Assembly (NCBI RefSeq): GCF_000235365.1
Contig: NC_016451.1
Location: 1 to 64,000 of the forward strand
From: Eremothecium cymbalariae DBVPG#7215
Lineage: Eukaryota > Ascomycota > Saccharomycetes > Saccharomycetales > Saccharomycetaceae
Direction: 5' to 3'
Length of the DNA: 64,000 nt
The position numbers and the translations under genes were made by a program. Of the stretch, positions 37,549 through 49,900 are shown in pieces. The notes below the pieces were generated by a model that was not told the DNA's origin, ran no database searches, and was given only the letters and a program-made list of their open reading frames with translations. How positions within the stretch are numbered: the first letter of the stretch is position 1; the number at the start of each line of letters is the position of its first letter.

Positions 37549-40383
37549 ATGGTGTACAACGGATTAACAACCAAAAAACGTACAATGCTTGATGATGGAA
37601 ATGAGGAGTTAAACATCACAGTTGCCGTTCGTTGCAGGGGGCGAAATGAAAGGGAGATCAAAGCCAAGAGTGCGGTAGTTGTTACAGTTCCAGATGTAAC
37701 AGGGTCAAATGAAGTTTCCATAAATACAACGGGGGATATTGGGATTGCAGGGAAAATGAATTCGAGGACTTACACTGTTGATCAGGTTTTTGGGCCAAGT
37801 GCCGACCAGAAATTGATTTTTAAAAACATTGCTGAACCATTGTTTGATGATTTTATCAAGGGTTACAACTGTACTGTGCTTGTGTATGGGATGACATCTA
37901 CGGGGAAGACATACACTATGACTGGAGATGAAAAATTGTATGATGGAGAGCTTAGTGATTCCGCGGGTATTATTCCTAGGGTTTTGTTTCGATTGTTTGA
38001 TACTTTAGAAGCAACTGAGAGTGATCATTTAGTGAAATGTTCATATATTGAACTTTATAACGAAGAATTGAAAGATTTATTGGATGACACACCCGATTAT
38101 TCTAAGAGATTGAGGATCTTTGATTCTAATACTATTACTAATAGTAGAGCTGGATCCCAGAATAACTCTCCGAAAGAACAAGATGGTACGTCATCTAGCA
38201 TGGCGAAAAGACGCTATACACATATTCCAACGAAGCCAAAAAGGCCGTCCCTTAATAAACAGCTTCTTTATGAACAAAGTTCAGCTATATATATCCAAAA
38301 TCTGCAGGAATTCCATATAACTAATGCTCGTGAAGGTATCAGCGTTTTACAAAAAGGTTTGAAACATAGACAGGTAGCTTCAACAAAAATGAACGATTTT
38401 TCTAGCCGATCTCACACCATATTTACAATAATGCTCTATAAAAGCTATGAGGGAGAGCTTTTTAGAATATCTAAAATGAATTTAGTTGATCTTGCGGGAT
38501 CTGAGAATATTAGTAGATCTGGAGCACAAAATCAAAGAGCCAAGGAGGCGGGATCTATAAACCAAAGCTTGTTAACATTAGGTCGTGTGATAAATTCGCT
38601 CGCGGATAAGAGCATTCATATTCCATTTCGTGAGTCAAAGTTAACCAGACTGTTGCAGGATTCACTTGGTGGCAATACGAAGACTGCACTAATCGCAACC
38701 ATTTCACCTGCAAAAATAAATGCAGATGAGACATCTAGCACTTTAGAATACGCAACAAAGGCGAAAAACATTAAAAACAGACCCCAATTAGGTTCATTCA
38801 TGATGAAAGACATCCTAGTCAAAAGTATTTCGAGTGAGCTTTCGAAATTAAAGTCTGATTTCTTATCAACTAAAGCTAAAGAGGGTATTTACATGAGCCA
38901 TGAGCATTACCAAGAGATGGTGAATGATCTAGAAAATTACCAAACAGAGATTCAGGAATCTAAACGCCAAGTTGAATCTTTTTCGTCGCAAAATTCTTTG
39001 CTTTTAAAGGATAAGAAAGCATCCCAGCAATTAAATGAACTTCAAGATATGAAGATAACCAGGTTGCAAAATACAATTGAATATTTATGTGACAAAATTG
39101 AAAGACAGCATCGCAATGAAATTGACTTGGTTAGTACAATTCACAAGTTAAAGGAGGCACTTCATACCATGAAAGGTTCCTTACAAAATTATGAAACGCA
39201 TGAACTGAGGTTGCAAAACGACATCAAAGAAGTCTTATATCAAGGTATTACATCTTATCGTGAATCTATGGATCAGCATTTGGAAACAGTTAAAACTCGT
39301 ATGCTTGATAAAAATTTATCCATAAATCACAATATGGATGAAATTCGTACCATTTTCCATGAGACATTGGACTCCGTACGATCCGCAGGTTCTGATATGT
39401 GTACAAATATTGTTAAAATTGTGAAGGATCAACCCTCTACGTCTTATCAGCAATTTAAGGAGGCTCTTGGTGATTTAGACACTAAAGTCCAAACTTACTC
39501 TGTAACATTGACCAACAAACTAACCGAAATGACTGAAGAGAACAATAATATGAAGGAATACTTGGATGAGCACTTCTTAAAAAATAATAATCAAGAGATG
39601 CTTGATTTGCGAATGGAAAAAGCATATCATAAATCTAAGACTGCATCAGATGCTTTAATATCCTCAGTAGTTTCAATGATGGAGTCGCATATGGAAGAGA
39701 GCAGAAATCTAATGCTAAGTTCAATGAAGGATGCAGTTTCAGAGATGATCGACAAAGAATTAGAAATGTTTCAACCTGTTAAGGAGAGGTGGGTTTTATC
39801 ATTTGAAAATATTAACGAGTGTGATGCTGCTCACCAGCAATTTGAGAATAAATCCACAAAACTGCTAACAAATTTAAAGGAATTGGCTGACAACTCTGTG
39901 GTGGCTGCTGATGATGTAGCAAAACAAGTTCAAGAAAATGTTACTAACTTTGAAGGGATTGTCAGACAAGCCTCTGCCAAGGAATCAATTGTGAAGCAAA
40001 TGAATGACATTAACGATAAGCATAAGATGCTTGAGGACCACTTTGAAAACAACATCAAATACTTTAAAGAATCAAGTAAGGGATTTGAAGAAATGGATTG
40101 TTCGATAAAAAAAATTATTAGAGAGATGAGTCCTGAAGTTGGAGATATTAAACAAATAGAAGCTTTGCTTGAACGTGTCAATTCCAGATCTTTTGGCCCT
40201 ATTGCATCGACAGGAAAGACGCCGATGAGGCCAGAACTCAAAAACCCAATTCCAAAAACTAGATCTAGGTCTATGTCACCGATTAAAAGTCTTGACACTA
40301 ATGTTGTTCACGTCGTGCCGTTGATAAAACGAGGAACCATGGATATAGAAGTGGACGGACCGGCGATGAAGAAGATAAAGTGA
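37549..40383 (+). CDS. CIN8: Kinesin-5 mitotic motor Cin8
   Basis: 944-aa BimC/kinesin-5 motor that crosslinks and slides spindle microtubules. The motor domain (about 25-420) has the P-loop GMTSTGKTYTMTG, switch I NDFSSRSHTIF, switch II VDLAGSENISRSG and HIPFRESKLTRLLQDSLGG. Loop 8 carries an insertion (about 200-235, RAGSQNNSP...), the Cin8 hallmark, though far shorter than in yeast. Coiled coils follow and a Cdk-like SMSPIK motif lies near the basic C-terminus. Kip1 is the paralogue; Cin8 fits on the loop 8 insert and neighbour NPR2 (YEL061C-YEL062W). Start: ATG at 37549 or MLDDGNEELNIT at 37585; the first is used. Confidence 0.97.
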   Translation: MVYNGLTTKKRTMLDDGNEELNITVAVRCRGRNEREIKAKSAVVVTVPDVTGSNEVSINTTGDIGIAGKMNSRTYTVDQVFGPSADQKLIFKNIAEPLFDDFIKGYNCTVLVYGMTSTGKTYTMTGDEKLYDGELSDSAGIIPRVLFRLFDTLEATESDHLVKCSYIELYNEELKDLLDDTPDYSKRLRIFDSNTITNSRAGSQNNSPKEQDGTSSSMAKRRYTHIPTKPKRPSLNKQLLYEQSSAIYIQNLQEFHITNAREGISVLQKGLKHRQVASTKMNDFSSRSHTIFTIMLYKSYEGELFRISKMNLVDLAGSENISRSGAQNQRAKEAGSINQSLLTLGRVINSLADKSIHIPFRESKLTRLLQDSLGGNTKTALIATISPAKINADETSSTLEYATKAKNIKNRPQLGSFMMKDILVKSISSELSKLKSDFLSTKAKEGIYMSHEHYQEMVNDLENYQTEIQESKRQVESFSSQNSLLLKDKKASQQLNELQDMKITRLQNTIEYLCDKIERQHRNEIDLVSTIHKLKEALHTMKGSLQNYETHELRLQNDIKEVLYQGITSYRESMDQHLETVKTRMLDKNLSINHNMDEIRTIFHETLDSVRSAGSDMCTNIVKIVKDQPSTSYQQFKEALGDLDTKVQTYSVTLTNKLTEMTEENNNMKEYLDEHFLKNNNQEMLDLRMEKAYHKSKTASDALISSVVSMMESHMEESRNLMLSSMKDAVSEMIDKELEMFQPVKERWVLSFENINECDAAHQQFENKSTKLLTNLKELADNSVVAADDVAKQVQENVTNFEGIVRQASAKESIVKQMNDINDKHKMLEDHFENNIKYFKESSKGFEEMDCSIKKIIREMSPEVGDIKQIEALLERVNSRSFGPIASTGKTPMRPELKNPIPKTRSRSMSPIKSLDTNVVHVVPLIKRGTMDIEVDGPAMKKIK

Positions 40384-40453
40384 TCTATTTTTCAATTAAG
40401 AGCAAATAAACTACTCTTAAATGTAATATTACTAATATATATATTAATGCATA

Positions 40454-42478
40454 CTAACTGTTAATTATGTTATATTCTCCTGTTGCTTTCAAAAGCTCTT
40501 CCACCTCCTGTTTATTGATTTCTAATTTTATTGCTATCTTGTCAAAACTATCGACATTTTTGATAGATTTTAGTAGCAAAAATTGCTGTTGTCTTTTTCT
40601 CTTTAATTCTGTTGAAGCTGCATTTTGATCTCGATATTCAAAATCTTTGTTACTTAGCCTATCTTTCATGTCAAATAATACTTTTGCTGTGCCTGAGGTA
40701 CTACTACTTAGTTTCCTGTTGTCCACATTAGCAGAAGCATCATTCTCAAGAGAAAGCTTTTTCGACCTGGTGATCTGGTCAAGAGGATTTGGCAGCCTTT
40801 CATTCAGTGATAGCTTTTTATACGCATCTCTCAAAACTTCATCTGCAGCGTCAGTATTGGGAACTAATGGCTTCTTTCTAAATTGTGAAGGTTCGCCAAA
40901 ATCAACACAAATATCAGCTGTTGAAAAAACGTTGTTTGAGTTATTGTTTTTCGGACTCATAAAATTATTAGGGAGTGATGCGTAATCAAACCGCTTTAGC
41001 ATATCTAAAGTTCCAATGCTTTTGGCCACAGGATAAGAGTAGCATCTGTAAATCAATTTCCGAAAAACGCCGAAAGTTATGAATCGTCTAACATCTATTC
41101 TATTTTTCCTAATAACTTCAAAATTCATTTTATACCAATCTTTCATGGTCTGACCCTGCGACAATGATCGATATAGATCAAAAAGACAACTTCTAGTGGG
41201 TAGTGTTCTATTCAGAATGCCTTTATTGTTCTCATGATTGAATTCGGAATTCTTACTGGAGTGTGTAATAGAAGGTTCCGAAGGTAACGACGTGTTAGCG
41301 TTGGGTTTTTGTGCAAATTCCGTATTAGAACTAAACGATTCTGGTCTTGGATTAGTATATATTGTTCTCTTAAGGGTACCAAATGTGATGGTAGATGCTG
41401 TTGGATTCCTGGAATGGTTAGCATTTGGTCTTCCTTCAAATGGTAATTGATGGAGCTCAGAATCCTCACTCGATATAACGTACAATTGACACTCTCTGGC
41501 GATGGACGGATCTGTCAAAAATTCTGAAAGCTGGCTAGTGGGTGCATAAATATTGCTAAACTGGAACATATCGACCAATACCACACAATCGTAGTATATC
41601 AGATGTTTCACGCATTCCATGACCAATCCAACATCACTGTCACTATATTTCGAGATTTTCGCAATACTGTTAATTCCATTTATATAAGGAACAATTTTAA
41701 CCATGGTGGGATCCCAATTAACATCAACCCAATCAATTAGGTTTAACTTTGCAATTGGAACATCTTCAACTGAGAAGCATGAATTCGGAGGCGCTAGCAA
41801 CGGGAACAATTTGATATCAATGGCATTTCCTGAATCCATTGGAATTAAACATTCTGAGTAGTTATTCAAATCTTCATAAAGCTTGGTGATCAGATCTTCA
41901 ATAGAAAGTTGCTTCTCATTCATTGCAATATGTTTCATAATTTCATGGTATTTCTCAAACGCGTGTTCATGATGACCTCTTCTTATCTTATCGTTACAAT
42001 TTTGTGGGTTGTTTTTAGATTCAGGTTCTTCGCTATTCTGATCGACAGCCTTCACATCTTGTGTCTTCAAGTGGTAGTAAATTGGATCCCTCTCTATTTT
42101 CGATAAGACTTGTGATTGCTCCTCAAGTACCCTGAACATTTTCCCTAATCTTCCGATTGCAGGCTCATATGGGGATGTTGCAGAATCATATGGGAAAACA
42201 AATACAAAATCAAAACTGAACGAGTTTCTGGCATAATAAGAGGCATTTATATTTACAGGATAACATACGAGCCGGTAAGAGCCATACTTAAAGGTCAAAA
42301 GCTTATTACAAAGCTGGGGTTTGGGAATAACGTAGTTTTTAATAGTGTCAAAACTTATCCCACTGTTTTCTAGACTGTCAGGCGGGAATTGGAACCTCAC
42401 TTTCGTACCCTCAGTTGGATGAAATAATGAATAAAATATCGAATGAATAGGTACAAATCCATCGAAATGGTTTGACAT
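40454..42478 (-). CDS. NPR2: SEACIT subunit Npr2
   Basis: 674-aa N2-domain protein (yeast Npr2 615 aa). With Npr3 and Iml1 it forms SEACIT/GATOR1, a GTPase activator for Gtr1 that switches off TORC1 when nitrogen or amino acids are scarce. The N-terminus (FVPIHSIFYSLFHPTEGTKVRFQFPP) has the longin-like start of Npr2/NPRL2, and the segment FVFPYDSATSPYEPAIGRLGKMFRVLE is conserved. The C-terminus (QQFLLLKSIKNVDSFDKIAIKLEINKQEVEELL) resembles the winged-helix end. The middle (about 360-470) is Ser/Asn-rich and variable. Convergent with CIN8 (YEL061C), as in S. cerevisiae where NPR2 is YEL062W. Confidence 0.95.
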   Translation of the reverse strand: MSNHFDGFVPIHSIFYSLFHPTEGTKVRFQFPPDSLENSGISFDTIKNYVIPKPQLCNKLLTFKYGSYRLVCYPVNINASYYARNSFSFDFVFVFPYDSATSPYEPAIGRLGKMFRVLEEQSQVLSKIERDPIYYHLKTQDVKAVDQNSEEPESKNNPQNCNDKIRRGHHEHAFEKYHEIMKHIAMNEKQLSIEDLITKLYEDLNNYSECLIPMDSGNAIDIKLFPLLAPPNSCFSVEDVPIAKLNLIDWVDVNWDPTMVKIVPYINGINSIAKISKYSDSDVGLVMECVKHLIYYDCVVLVDMFQFSNIYAPTSQLSEFLTDPSIARECQLYVISSEDSELHQLPFEGRPNANHSRNPTASTITFGTLKRTIYTNPRPESFSSNTEFAQKPNANTSLPSEPSITHSSKNSEFNHENNKGILNRTLPTRSCLFDLYRSLSQGQTMKDWYKMNFEVIRKNRIDVRRFITFGVFRKLIYRCYSYPVAKSIGTLDMLKRFDYASLPNNFMSPKNNNSNNVFSTADICVDFGEPSQFRKKPLVPNTDAADEVLRDAYKKLSLNERLPNPLDQITRSKKLSLENDASANVDNRKLSSSTSGTAKVLFDMKDRLSNKDFEYRDQNAASTELKRKRQQQFLLLKSIKNVDSFDKIAIKLEINKQEVEELLKATGEYNIINS

Positions 42479-42623
42479 TTGAACTGCACCTCTCTGTCTA
42501 GTAGGAATTGATGAGGAGAATAATAATATTCATATTGCCACTTTTCAACTAGCATAGGTGTTACCCGGCTAAGCCGTAACGGCATCTATATTGGTCTAGT
42601 TATTCATGCGACTAATAATTCTA

Positions 42624-45465
42624 CTACAGAGCAGGATAATCATCTTCATCTACTAAATAGCCTTCTTCAATGCATTTATTGATCCATTTATCGGTCGTTA
42701 TTTTTGCTATGGGATGCTGTGGCTCATTGCCGGTTACTCGAGATGCTAATTCTTTTCTAATCTTTTGAAGGCCTTCTTTTGAATAAGCTCCTTCAATTGC
42801 TACAATTAGGTTAGCATCCTTCAGACTTTTCGTGATCTTGCCTCCGTAATGATTAATTTTGAAATCCATTAGTGCTGCTCGTTCCCAATAAAAAGGGTTA
42901 TCAGCAACAATGTAAATAGACCAGTTCTGGAAGGGGGGGAATGAGAGATCTTCTGAGCTGTCGAATGTATCAGTGTCCAATGATTGATCACTGTCAAAGT
43001 ACTTTTTCACAACATTATCATATAATTGTTCATCGATAGGTATCTGATAGCTGTCTTCAAACTGATCAAGCCTTTTGGACACATTAGACATAAATTGAGT
43101 TGTTACATTGTAAATATGTCGAGGCTCAATTTTCAGTAATGTACGAAGCATTATACAGTCCATAATCCAGGATGGGTGGATTATATCGTAGCCCCTTTCA
43201 ATAAGCAACCTACATTCTCTGGTCATTTTCCCACCAAAAATATACAAATGACCAGTTCCAGCTCTTATTTGTAAATTGTGAACGTAAGTACCTCCATGGG
43301 TTACGATAGCTTCCGCAATATCGCTGACATCTACTCTTTTCTTCAACTGGGCATCAAAATAACCACCAGTAACATAAAAATAATATCCCTTGAAAAAAGA
43401 TGCTTTAACAGGAAGTTCCTTCTTTAGATCTCCCACTAAATGAAATGATCTTCTTTTTCTTGGGCTTTTCCTAGCTTTCATCAAATTATCGTCTTGACTA
43501 TTGTAAAGGTAACGATTTTTGGCTATTCTAGCGGTTTTATATTCTTGAACAGTGCATGCAGTAGACCAATCCTTATCCCGTCTTATTTGACGGCAATATG
43601 CTCCATGAAGTGTGCTCCCAGTTTTGTAATTATCTTTTTTAGAATCACCATTATCAATTGATCTTGCCTTTACTTCAAGAACAATTGAATCTTTAGGATC
43701 AATCCATTCATATGGAGTCTTTGTGCCGAACTCTAACCAATCCTCTGGAGGTTTGACATCATCATAACGGACCCACTTCCCTCGTGTAAGCCTATCTATT
43801 TCTTTAAATTCTTCATAGGAAATTCCGTTTGCAATATTACAAAAAGATATAAATTTCTTAATCTTAGGTTCAGATATTGAAACTGAATCTTCCAAATCTT
43901 CTTCTGGGTCGCAATCTTCAGTGGGAAGCTCTTCAGTGGGACGCTCTTCAGGTTCAGTAACCACAAGTGCACATAAAAATGAATCTTTCTTTCCTCTGTC
44001 TCTGCCGACTACAACAAGGTCCATGTTCTCCCCAAAGTTTTCTAAATATTCTGGTTTGATTTTAACCCAAGTTTCATTTCTCTTGCCTACCGAGTATATC
44101 GAATTTACATTCTTAAGAATAATGCCTTCAGATCCATGTGATATTGCTGATCTTAACGATGCGGTAATGGAATCTGAATTATTACATCGGGTAAAAGGCA
44201 AAATTTCAACAATATTCTTGGATGGTATTAGTATCTTCTCTAAATATTCCTTTCTGTCGTAAAGTTTCTGCCGCGTCAGCGCCTGTCCATTTAGGTAAAC
44301 CAGGTCAAATACCATGAACAATGGTCTGTAGGATACTTCTTCTTCACCAGTAACTTCCGAAGTTTATTTTATCAGAGGCACCAGACTTTGTTAAACCAAA
44401 CGGTAGTATACATTTCAACTCTTGATCATAACTTATCATTTCCCCATCTAATATACACTCCTTTACGCCTTCAATAAACTTTAAATATTTGGAGATTGAG
44501 CCCTTTTGAATATTTTCGCCATATAAATGTGTATAATTTATCCCATTCCTGCTCCAATAGGAAACAGATTCCCCAAAATTCATATAATGCAGTTGAATCC
44601 TCTCACCATCCATCTTTTCCTCAATCAAGAAATCGTTTTCTAGTTTTTGGGCAATCTTTTCGTAAGACAACCTAAACCTGTACGCGAGCTGAGGTGCAAA
44701 TGGAAATCCCATGTGTACAGATAAGTCGTTCTTCTGGAGTCTTGTATTTGGATCCCATAGAGTTTTAGCAACTACCTTTAAATCAGATACAACCTTAAAG
44801 TAATTTTCTGCGTCAGGATGCCAGCATTTAAATAGTAGGCTTTCCATCCCACCAACTATACTAACCTTAAGTAAAATATCAAAGAAGTATCGAAGCTCTG
44901 TATGTGACATGTTCTCTAAGCAAAACCTAAAGGTTTCAGATTCACTTAGACCTGTGAATCCCCACTTTCCAACGTTGCTATCATGTTCCAGTTTATTGAG
45001 ACATTCATTGACTTCATCAATCGATAGCTTCTTTCTTTTAGAAGGTTCTTTCCGTCGTTTACGAAGCTCCTCAACGCAAAACGTAGACAGTTTTGATCCT
45101 CTTGGGGCATTTTGTTTCCACGTTAAAAGCCTTTTCTGAGTATCTGAGTTCCTAGGCAATTGTAAATATTTGCAAAGGGCAAGCACAAGAGTCACCTCCT
45201 TAATACGATATGATCTCTTATCCCGATATGGTAAACATAGTAATAATACAGGATATATGTCATTACCAACAGTGGTCCTCCATAATTTTAGGAAATATGA
45301 AATGACTTCTAAATATCTTAGTTTTCTAGGTTTTCCAAACTCTATCTTTTTACTAACGGCATCTTCCAACTTCACGAAAAGCTCATCGCATAGCCACTGG
45401 AAGTCTGGGGAAGGGGAAAAGTTAACGGGTTCGGACTCAGGGTCCATATCCAACTCTGAGTACAT
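42624..45465 (-). CDS. DNL4: DNA ligase IV, split by a one-base frameshift
   Basis: ATP-dependent ligase for non-homologous end joining, partner of Lif1 and Nej1. The 5' frame (44344-45465, 373 aa) has the N-terminal DNA-binding domain and the nucleotidyl core with lysine motif EEKMDGERIQLHY and SRNGINYT. The 3' frame (from about 44363 down to 42624) continues with VSYRPLFMVFDLVYLNG, motif IV EGIILKN, KIKPEYLENFGENMDL, the OB fold, and tandem BRCT domains after about residue 680. Removing one base in the 20-bp window 44344-44363 restores a 946-aa protein; yeast Dnl4 is 944. No stop, deletion or decay appears elsewhere, so the shift is recent or an assembly error. Neighbour TSR3 matches YOR005C-YOR006C. 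Confidence 0.93.
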
Positions 45466-45640
45466 GATTAAACTATTAGTAAATTGGATTAATACAAATA
45501 CAGTTATTATTTGCTAGCTAGATGAATGCCTTATTGCGAAAGACTGACATAAGTACTTGTTAGACGTTTATAGTCAAAATCATCACTGGAAACGGTCCAT
45601 GTCGATGTCAATTATATGAATACACTACATAGAGCTTGAA

Positions 45641-46690
45641 CTAGATATTCTCTTCTAAATCTAGAGATAAATTTCTAATCTTATTATCGACATAGTTCAA
45701 TGAATTTAAGAGAATTTTATCCTTGCATTTATCGCTGTTTTGACTTTTAGTTCCTAAGAAATCGACCTCAAAAGATGTGTTATCTTTGATGCAGTCCCTA
45801 TCTGAACTGATTTCACTTGGAGATCTATAAACCAAGCCATACTCCTTATTATTATCCTCTTTAGAAATATTTGCAACGCACAGGTCATTGTTTGAATCCG
45901 ACAAGTCAGATTTGAAATCTGAAGTCTCATCCTCGTCTATGTCATCAATATCTGAATATGGATGTAGCTCTTTAGAAGCATTTTTTCGATTAACATTTCC
46001 CATCATCCATATGTCATTCTCTTTTGTTTGTTTTCTTCTTTCCATAGCTTCGGTTTCAATCTGTTTTAGCCATGCTTCTTCAGCAGCCTTAATTGAGTCG
46101 TGATCAGTACATTTTTGATAAATTTCTAGTATCTCTTTGTTTAATTCTAAAAACCCTAATCCCCATGAAAAGTGGGAGAGAAGTGTTTCGGCTAGATCCA
46201 TCCTACCGACAATAGCAAAGCATGCAGCCAAAGCTTCCACACAGTTTAATCTCCATGGTCTGCCGTAATTTACTTGGTTAGCAGCAACAAGATAGGGTAA
46301 TAATCTTTCATGTCTACCACCAATCTTTTCGAATGGTATTTCTTCCAAACGGGCCCATGAGCACTCTACAACAGATACACCATATTTTTCAGCAATTTCG
46401 CGGTCATTTGGACAAACTACTGTCTTACCATTTGGTGATACAACAATTCCTTGAAATTTCTGTTTTACACGCAATGATTTTATCAATCCTAATCTTTCTA
46501 GTTTCTTGCCGCTACATCGTTTGGGGTCACAATGGTCGAAGTCCCACATCGCTAAAGTTACTGGGAACTTTGACCCTTGTATAGCATTATACTTTGTTTC
46601 TATCCTCCTATGGTTGGTTCGCGAACTATGACCATTAGAGCCCTTTTGCGAATGGTTTTTATCATAATCCTTATTCCTGCCTTTACCCAT
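45641..46690 (-). CDS. TSR3: 18S rRNA aminocarboxypropyltransferase Tsr3
   Basis: 349-aa Tsr3, which transfers the aminocarboxypropyl group of SAM to m1-pseudouridine in the 18S decoding region (m1acp3-psi1191 in yeast). The DUF367 catalytic region is strongly conserved: LAMWDFDHCDPKRCSGKKLERLGLIK, GIVVSPNG, VVECSWARLEEIPF, ERLLPYLVAANQVNYGRPWRLNCVEALAACFAIVG. The C-terminal third is acidic and variable. The ATG at 46688-46690 gives the standard MGKGRNK start; the TTG two codons before it is not used. Divergent from VRL1 and next to DNL4, as YOR006C is in S. cerevisiae. Confidence 0.97.
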   Translation of the reverse strand: MGKGRNKDYDKNHSQKGSNGHSSRTNHRRIETKYNAIQGSKFPVTLAMWDFDHCDPKRCSGKKLERLGLIKSLRVKQKFQGIVVSPNGKTVVCPNDREIAEKYGVSVVECSWARLEEIPFEKIGGRHERLLPYLVAANQVNYGRPWRLNCVEALAACFAIVGRMDLAETLLSHFSWGLGFLELNKEILEIYQKCTDHDSIKAAEEAWLKQIETEAMERRKQTKENDIWMMGNVNRKNASKELHPYSDIDDIDEDETSDFKSDLSDSNNDLCVANISKEDNNKEYGLVYRSPSEISSDRDCIKDNTSFEVDFLGTKSQNSDKCKDKILLNSLNYVDNKIRNLSLDLEENI

Positions 46691-46948
46691 GGTCAATCAA
46701 ATAATTATCAAACACAAGTAGATTCTCCAGGAGTAGTCGTTGGTTGCTATCTTGTAGAGATGTTGGCGAAGATTTTGTTCTAGTAGAGATGAGCTGAACT
46801 AAATGAAAGAACTTACTTTTTGGCATATATAAAACCCATACATGTGTACCAGACATTAAATATAGTGTTCATATCTATTTAAAACCTTATATATTTAATC
46901 TTATAAGGGACCTAGAAGAAGGGCAACGAACCTAGAGATTTCTAAACC

Positions 46949-49900
46949 ATGCCATATCATCTTCCAGTATTGTTAAATCCTTTGGTTAACGCGGTATTTA
47001 ATTGTCCAACACCAACTACTTCCCCACTAAAGAAACTTTTTAATAATGTTAAGGGACAGCGGTTCATCCTCCTGGTACCCTCCACAGATGTTCTATTACA
47101 ATATCAAGATTTGGATTCTGGATTACCACTGTCTGAGTTATGCTATAACTATGATTTTGTTGCTTCACATATATTAATACAGCTCCAAGAGAGCAAGGTT
47201 ACAGAACAAGAATACAGAACTCTTAATGGAAATTCTGTTATCATACGATCACAGGCTGGCATCGTTATGTCCAAGCCAGAGCTCAGAAAATGCCGGGTTA
47301 AAAGTTACGAAGTACTTCGGAATTTTAACGACTATTTGAGTAATGTAATATATTTTCCTCTATTACATATTGACAGGCCTTTGGTAGGTGCCTTGGTTCG
47401 AAATGATGAGCTGCAAGTATTTGGGTCCTATGAGATGCATAATCCAAGTAAAAGCAAAACGATTAATACTATATCGGAAAATCATATACCATTTGAGAAG
47501 TTTATAAGGTTATATCCGCAACTTGGAGCCCAACTGGATGGATATTTTCAGAGAGACCGGCAGCGCATACGTAATGAAGTGGACCAATTAGACAAACTCA
47601 TTAAAATCTTCAAGGATCTAGTTATAGATGTATATGGAGTTATTAAGGAGGATAAGAATTTTAGAAATTATATGGAACTACTAAATGTAACCCAAGAATA
47701 TGTTGAATTGAACATGTATGAGGATATATGGTTAAAATTGGTTCAGTTAAATGGGTCGAAAGAGCCCGATAGAGTATCTGGATACAGCTCAACAAAGTAT
47801 ATTTCATTGAACAATGTGGCAACGATTCTATACCCGGAAGGTACAAATAGCTTTGATCTTAGGGTAGTAACAGAGGTAGAAAAAAGGGTAGTAAAAGCAA
47901 CAGATTGTTTTGCAAAGCTATCATTAACGAACAGCCATAATGAAAAGGCTAAAATAGTTGTCTCCACTTTTCAGATATTGACAACGAAAATGGAATATAC
48001 CTCAATTGATCCTACTATTGATGCGGATACCTTGATTGGACTAATGCTTGTTGTACTTTGTAGATCACAAGTCAAGAATCTGAAAAGTCATTTGGAGTAC
48101 CTTCGGGAATTTGCGCCAAGACCAGATGACGTTAAGTTTGGCCTAACTGGCTATTCTTTATCCACAATTGAAGCAGTTTTGGCGTACTTTGAAGCTGGTG
48201 ATGGAACTGAAAAGCTTAAAAAGCTAATTTCATTATCGGAAGCAAATAGGGTGTTTTGGGATTTAATTCGAAGTGGTGTAGCGGTGTCATTGTCAAGTTA
48301 TAAGAATAGTTTGATTTCAAGATCCTCTAACTGTGAATCCTCTTTATCGATTTGCATTCATGCAGGAAGGCTTGATCTTATTAAAGAAATTCTTCTTAAT
48401 TACCAAGAACAAATTAAGTTGGAAGATTTGTTATTTGATGTGAATCAGGCAAACTCAACGTTACTTATACAGGCATTAGAAACCGGGCATGATGAAATCG
48501 CTGAGTTACTTATAGATGTGATGATTTCTAACTGTACAAATAATGAATTCTACGAATATGTAAATAGAAGTAATAGTGCTGGTAGAACTGTTGCTCATTA
48601 TTTGCCTCAAGCTTTTAGCATTATTGAAAAAATAGGACTATATTTGGATTGGAGAAAGAAGGATGTAAATATGCACACGCCGCTGTTTATTATTTGTAGA
48701 GCATATGATCAACTTCACTATTCAGAGATGCTTTCAAGAAGCTTTGAATATGTGTTTGAATATTGTAGAAGAAGAGGTGAAGACTTCAGTTTTACGGACC
48801 ATGAAGATCCAATGGGTAATTCATTGTTGCACATTATGAAAGGGGGGATTCAGTCAATACTCTCGCAACCGAACATTAATGTGAATAAATCTAATATTAA
48901 GGGTATGACGCCACTTATGCTATATGCGAAGTATAATAGGATTGAAAATATTCGAGATATCTTAGAAGATAAGCGGTTAATAGTTTCCAAAATACAAAAC
49001 CCCCAAACATTGAAAGCAATCGATTATGTGAAAAATCCAATGATTTTGAACCTCATTGGAACGCATATTGCAAAGAATTCTCTATATGGCCTTCTTTCTG
49101 CCGATGGGATTAAGTTTGAAGACAATTGTTGGTACCTTTGGATCACGGTTAAATTTTCTGATAATAGTTACAGTACCTTACGACAATCTGTTAAAAACAT
49201 ACAGGGATTACTACAGTTTTACAATAAAAAACACCCAATGAACTTTCTTCCAATTGATCACATATTGAGTATATTGAAAAATATTGGAAAACCTGGCATT
49301 CTTCCTGTCATAAATTTAGAAAATTCGATATTCCTTGGATTGTTGACTCAACTGTTATCTGTCATTGGGCAGAGGAACGAATACATGGCAGTTTTAAGGT
49401 ACAATGAAAGCGATCTCTCTACATGGTTGCGTACAAACAATTTCAAACCTAGGGCCAACAAAGATGAGAGGATTGAACCTGAGGAAGTAAGCAGCATTCA
49501 GAGTTTTTTAAAGTTCAATCTATCAGAATTTTCTGAGATTAAAGAGAAGTTTACCATTTTAAGAAAACTGGTTGTGTTTCAGAGCTTGAAAGCCCAAGAC
49601 ATTGAATGCGCACAAAGAATAATTTACCAACAAATGGAAATCGTTTCTAACAGCGTTGGCCCTAGCGTTGAGAAGACTTTTATTGGAAGCAATGAAAATT
49701 ATAGTCTAGACAGTTTCCAACAAGCTATTGAGTTTATAGCAATGTGCCTGGAAACATTGAGCTCTAAAATTCAGTATGTCTTAGATTCGAAGGTAACTTT
49801 GTGGTGGAGACTTTATGGGGAACTTTCTTCATTGAGGAGAGAATATCAAAGGAATTTTCCAAGTGATTTTAAGTCCAGCGATGTATCAGGTGAGGAAAGC

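Noticed and set aside
44344..44363. DNL4 shift as a programmed +1 frameshift
   Set aside because: No CTT-AGT-T or CTT-AGG-C type heptamer in the 20-bp overlap; sequencing error or mutation is simpler.
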